From: Halomonas sp.
GTDB taxonomy: Bacteria; Pseudomonadota; Gammaproteobacteria; Pseudomonadales; Halomonadaceae
Reading direction: 5' to 3'
Assembly (NCBI GenBank): GCA_018401555.1
Contig: JAGYKP010000080.1
Coordinates: forward strand, 1 to 64,000
Length of the DNA: 64,000 nt
Below are positions 61,579 through 64,000 of the stretch, piece after piece (position 1 is the first letter of the stretch; every line of letters starts with the position of its first letter). A program made the translations under genes and the position numbers. The notes beneath the pieces are model-generated. The model worked only from the letters and a program-made list of their open reading frames with translations. It did not search any database and was not told the DNA's origin.

Positions 61579-64000
61579 CTATTCGTCGTCCAGGATCCGC
61601 GGATTGCCGGGACGGCTGAAGGTGTAGACCAGATCGACGGCCTGGGCGGCACCCGAGACCGCCTCCAGGTAGAGGCTGCGCCAGATGTTGTAGCGCAGGG
61701 TGAGCTCGGCGATGGGCGAGAAGACCCCCACGCCATAGCGCACCTCGAGATCGTCGGTCAGCTGGCCACTGAGGGTCACCTGGCTGTCCTCGCCGCTGCC
61801 GGCGGTGTCCAGCGTCAGGTCGGAGACGCCGAAGGCCTGGCCGATGCCGCCCACCGCGCCGCCGGCCTGCCCCACCGCCATGCCCACCAGCGCCGAGGTC
61901 AGGGCGCCGTCGGTGTCGCTGTCGTTGGGCGCGCGACCGCGCAACAGATAGGAGAGCGCGCTGGCCTCGTCCATGGCCGGCTCCGAGAACACCCTCAGCT
62001 GCGGCGAGGCGGCACTGCCGGTCACGCGCAGGCCGGCGACCACCCCATCCTGGGTGGCATCGGGGTTACGCACCGCCTCGAAATTGAGCAGTGGCTGCCC
62101 GGGCGGACCGCTGAACAGCAGCTGCCCCTCGCGGATCAGCAGATCCTGCCCGTAGGCCCGGAAGCGGCCGTCTACCAGGCTGACGTCACCGAACAGCTGC
62201 ACCGGTCCGTCCTGCTGACGCACCTCCAGGGTGCCGGAGAGGCCGGACTCCAGCCCATAGGCCGAGAGCTGCATGTCCGGGCCCAGGCGCAGCCCGATCT
62301 GCACATCCAGTGCCATGCCCGCCCTGGCCATGGCCTCGGCGGTATCCTCGCCGTCGTCATCCCCTGCCGCGGCCCGCTCGCGCCTCGCGCCGGGCGCGCT
62401 CATCGTCCTCCCGGGTGATGATCACCTCGTCGGGGCTGGGTGCGACCGCCGAGGCGGGCAGCTCGCCGACCTCCAGCCGCGCCCAGGGGACCTGGACGTC
62501 GCCACGCACCTGCAGCAGGGTCGGTCGTGCACGAATCTGCAGGTCGGGGGCGATGCGCAGTCGCCCGAACTCGGGCAGTACCGCCAGCACCGGCTGGTCG
62601 CGGCCGCGCAGGGAGATGTCGGCGCGCCAGTCGTCCGCCGAGGGCCAGGCGGCGTCGCCATCGATCTCCAGGCGGCCCTCCTCGGCGGCGATATAGCCCT
62701 GATGCTGGCCGCCGTGCCGGCCAGATCGATACCTATCTCACCGTCGCGGACCTCCACGGGTACATCGGCACCGCTGGCCTTGAGTCCGCTCAGGGCGATG
62801 CGTCCGCGCATCTCCGGCGCCTCGAGGCGCCCCGCCAGATCGATGTCGCCGGCGAGGTTTCCCTCCAGGGTCTCCATGCCGGTGACCAGGCTACGATAGG
62901 GCGCCAGGCGCAACCCATCGAGGGACAGGTTGCCCGTCAGGCGTCCTTCCCCGGCGGGGTCATCGATCCGCGCTTCCAGCGCCAGGCTGCCGGCCTGGTC
63001 GAGGCCCAGCTCCAGGGCGATTTCGGCGGTCTGGTCATCGGCACTGATCCGGCCGCCGAGGCGTGCCTCCGGCAGCGACCAGGGCTGGCCATAGGCATCC
63101 TGGCCATCCAGGGCCAGGCGACTCTGCAGGCGACCATCCGCCCGCCAGCTCCCGCCGGCCCCCCAGCCGGCATCGAGATCCAGCTCGGTCACGCCTTCGG
63201 CCGACCAGGCCTCCGGCAGGAAGGGATCGAGCAGCGCCATGGGCACCTCCTCGACCCTGAGGCTGACCTCGCCACCTTCTGCCGAGGCGGCCATGGGCTC
63301 GACCAGACACAGGTTGCCACCCTGGCGTCGGCTCAGGCAGAAGGGCTCCACCCGGGCGCTGCCCTGCTCGAGGTCGACGGTGAAGAGCGCGGGTCCGTCG
63401 AGGCGCAGCTCGCCCTGCTCGGCATCGACCTCGAGGCTGGACAGCTGGCCCGCATAGCGGGTACGCGCCTGGTCTAGCCCCCCCTCCAGCACCAGGGCGG
63501 CGCGGGACAGCGGCATGTCCGACGGCGCCGAGGCGTCCAGGGTCAGGCGGTGCTCGGAGAGCCGGCCATCCAGGGCCAGGGCGATCTCGTCGAGGCGCTG
63601 GCCCCCGGCCTCGAGGCCGGCGATCTCCAGGGCCACCTCCATGGACGGATCCTCCAGGCCGCTGACCCGCCCGACCAGGCTGAGCTGGCGAAGCCGGTTA
63701 TCGGCGAAGGCCAGAGAGTCACCGGCGAGATCCAGGTCCAGGCCGGGCGCCTCCAGGCTGCCGTCGGCCTCGACTCCGGCCGCTGATGCGGCCCGACAGG
63801 GCCTCGTGCAGGCTGGCCAGGTCCGGCATGTCGAGCTCACCCGAAAGATCGATGCGCGGCTCGCTCACCTGCCCGGCCAGCTGAAGGCGGTTCTCGCCCT
63901 GGCGGAAATCCAGGGTGGTGATATCCCAGCGCATCTCGCTGTCGCCCTCGAGCTCGGCCCGCAGGGCCAGCGACCGTTCCTGCAGCTCGCCATCGATGGC
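61579..64000 (-). CDS. tamB: Translocation and assembly module protein TamB, C-terminal part (frameshifted, runs off window)
   Basis: This is the C-terminal part (over 800 codons) of a TamB/DUF490 protein, a large periplasmic protein that works with TamA to insert outer membrane proteins or move lipids. It shows repeated beta-helix-like segments and a conserved C-terminal block with LIREGQLLFSGPPGQPLLNFEAVRNPD, VTGSAASPQLRVFSEPAMDEASALSYLLRGR and ELTLRYNIWRSLYLEAVSG. The end of the protein (61579) is intact. Frame changes are seen near 62380, 62700 and 63783. The 5' end is beyond the right edge. Confidence 0.88.

Overview
The window comes from a high-GC, halophilic gammaproteobacterium, most likely Halomonas or a close relative in the Halomonadaceae. 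The main evidence is a complete ectoine operon (ectA-ectB-ectC, 47748-50160) whose EctA protein closely follows the Halomonas elongata sequence as I remember it. The rest is mostly chromosomal housekeeping and respiratory genes with a few accessory insertions. About eighteen genes are interrupted by single-base frameshifts next to short G/C runs, sometimes in compensating pairs, while the family signature continues across each break. I read this as assembly or sequencing error, so these genes are annotated as full-length CDS with the break noted.

Left part (1-13900). A structured RNA region and an IscB-type RNA-guided nuclease gene open the window, followed by acpH. A molybdenum enzyme block follows: moeA, moaB, a DUF1244 gene, and a complete formate dehydrogenase locus (gamma, beta and alpha subunits, a small TAT-signal protein, a TorD-type chaperone, a polyferredoxin, DUF3306 and DUF3305), with fdhD divergent. 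Between moaB and moeA lies a degenerate second copy of the moaB 3' end.

Middle (13900-32900). An XRE-cupin regulator is followed by a histone-deacetylase-family enzyme divergent from a Pat-type acyl-CoA-synthetase/GNAT protein acetyltransferase. Then come pdxH, azlCD, a cytochrome b561 / cytochrome c pair, DUF2069, wrbA, an arsC-like gene, a gamma-glutamylcyclotransferase-fold protein, smr, DUF934 with the sulfite reductase hemoprotein, a MATE exporter, metH and nfuA. A strongly palindromic intergenic element lies between smr and the DUF934 gene.

Accessory and envelope section (32900-47700). A KfrA-like coiled-coil DNA-binding protein is divergent from a tyrosine recombinase, and the intergenic DNA between them carries an 11-bp inverted repeat and six tandem 7-bp repeats with the same AGCAAG core. 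The recombinase overlaps sufE by 4 nt. A solitary Fic-domain gene follows, then yidD-hisI, zur, and a trio encoding an ATP-grasp ligase, an inactive transglutaminase with membrane helices, and a retropepsin-like lipoprotein. Next are an outer membrane protein built from three consecutive beta-barrels, two secreted Gly-rich proteins sharing a VESDIFRD motif, and a DUF3833 lipoprotein.

Right part (47700-64000). ectABC has a recognisable sigma70-type promoter. Glutathione reductase, a beta-carbonic anhydrase, a five-gene dpp-type peptide ABC transporter, a LysR regulator, an M24 Xaa-Pro dipeptidase-like enzyme, msrA and the 3' part of tamB (which runs off the right edge) follow. The best candidates for something not well described are the KfrA/recombinase locus with its repeat array, the triple-barrel/VESDIFRD envelope cluster, and the left-edge IscB-omegaRNA element.
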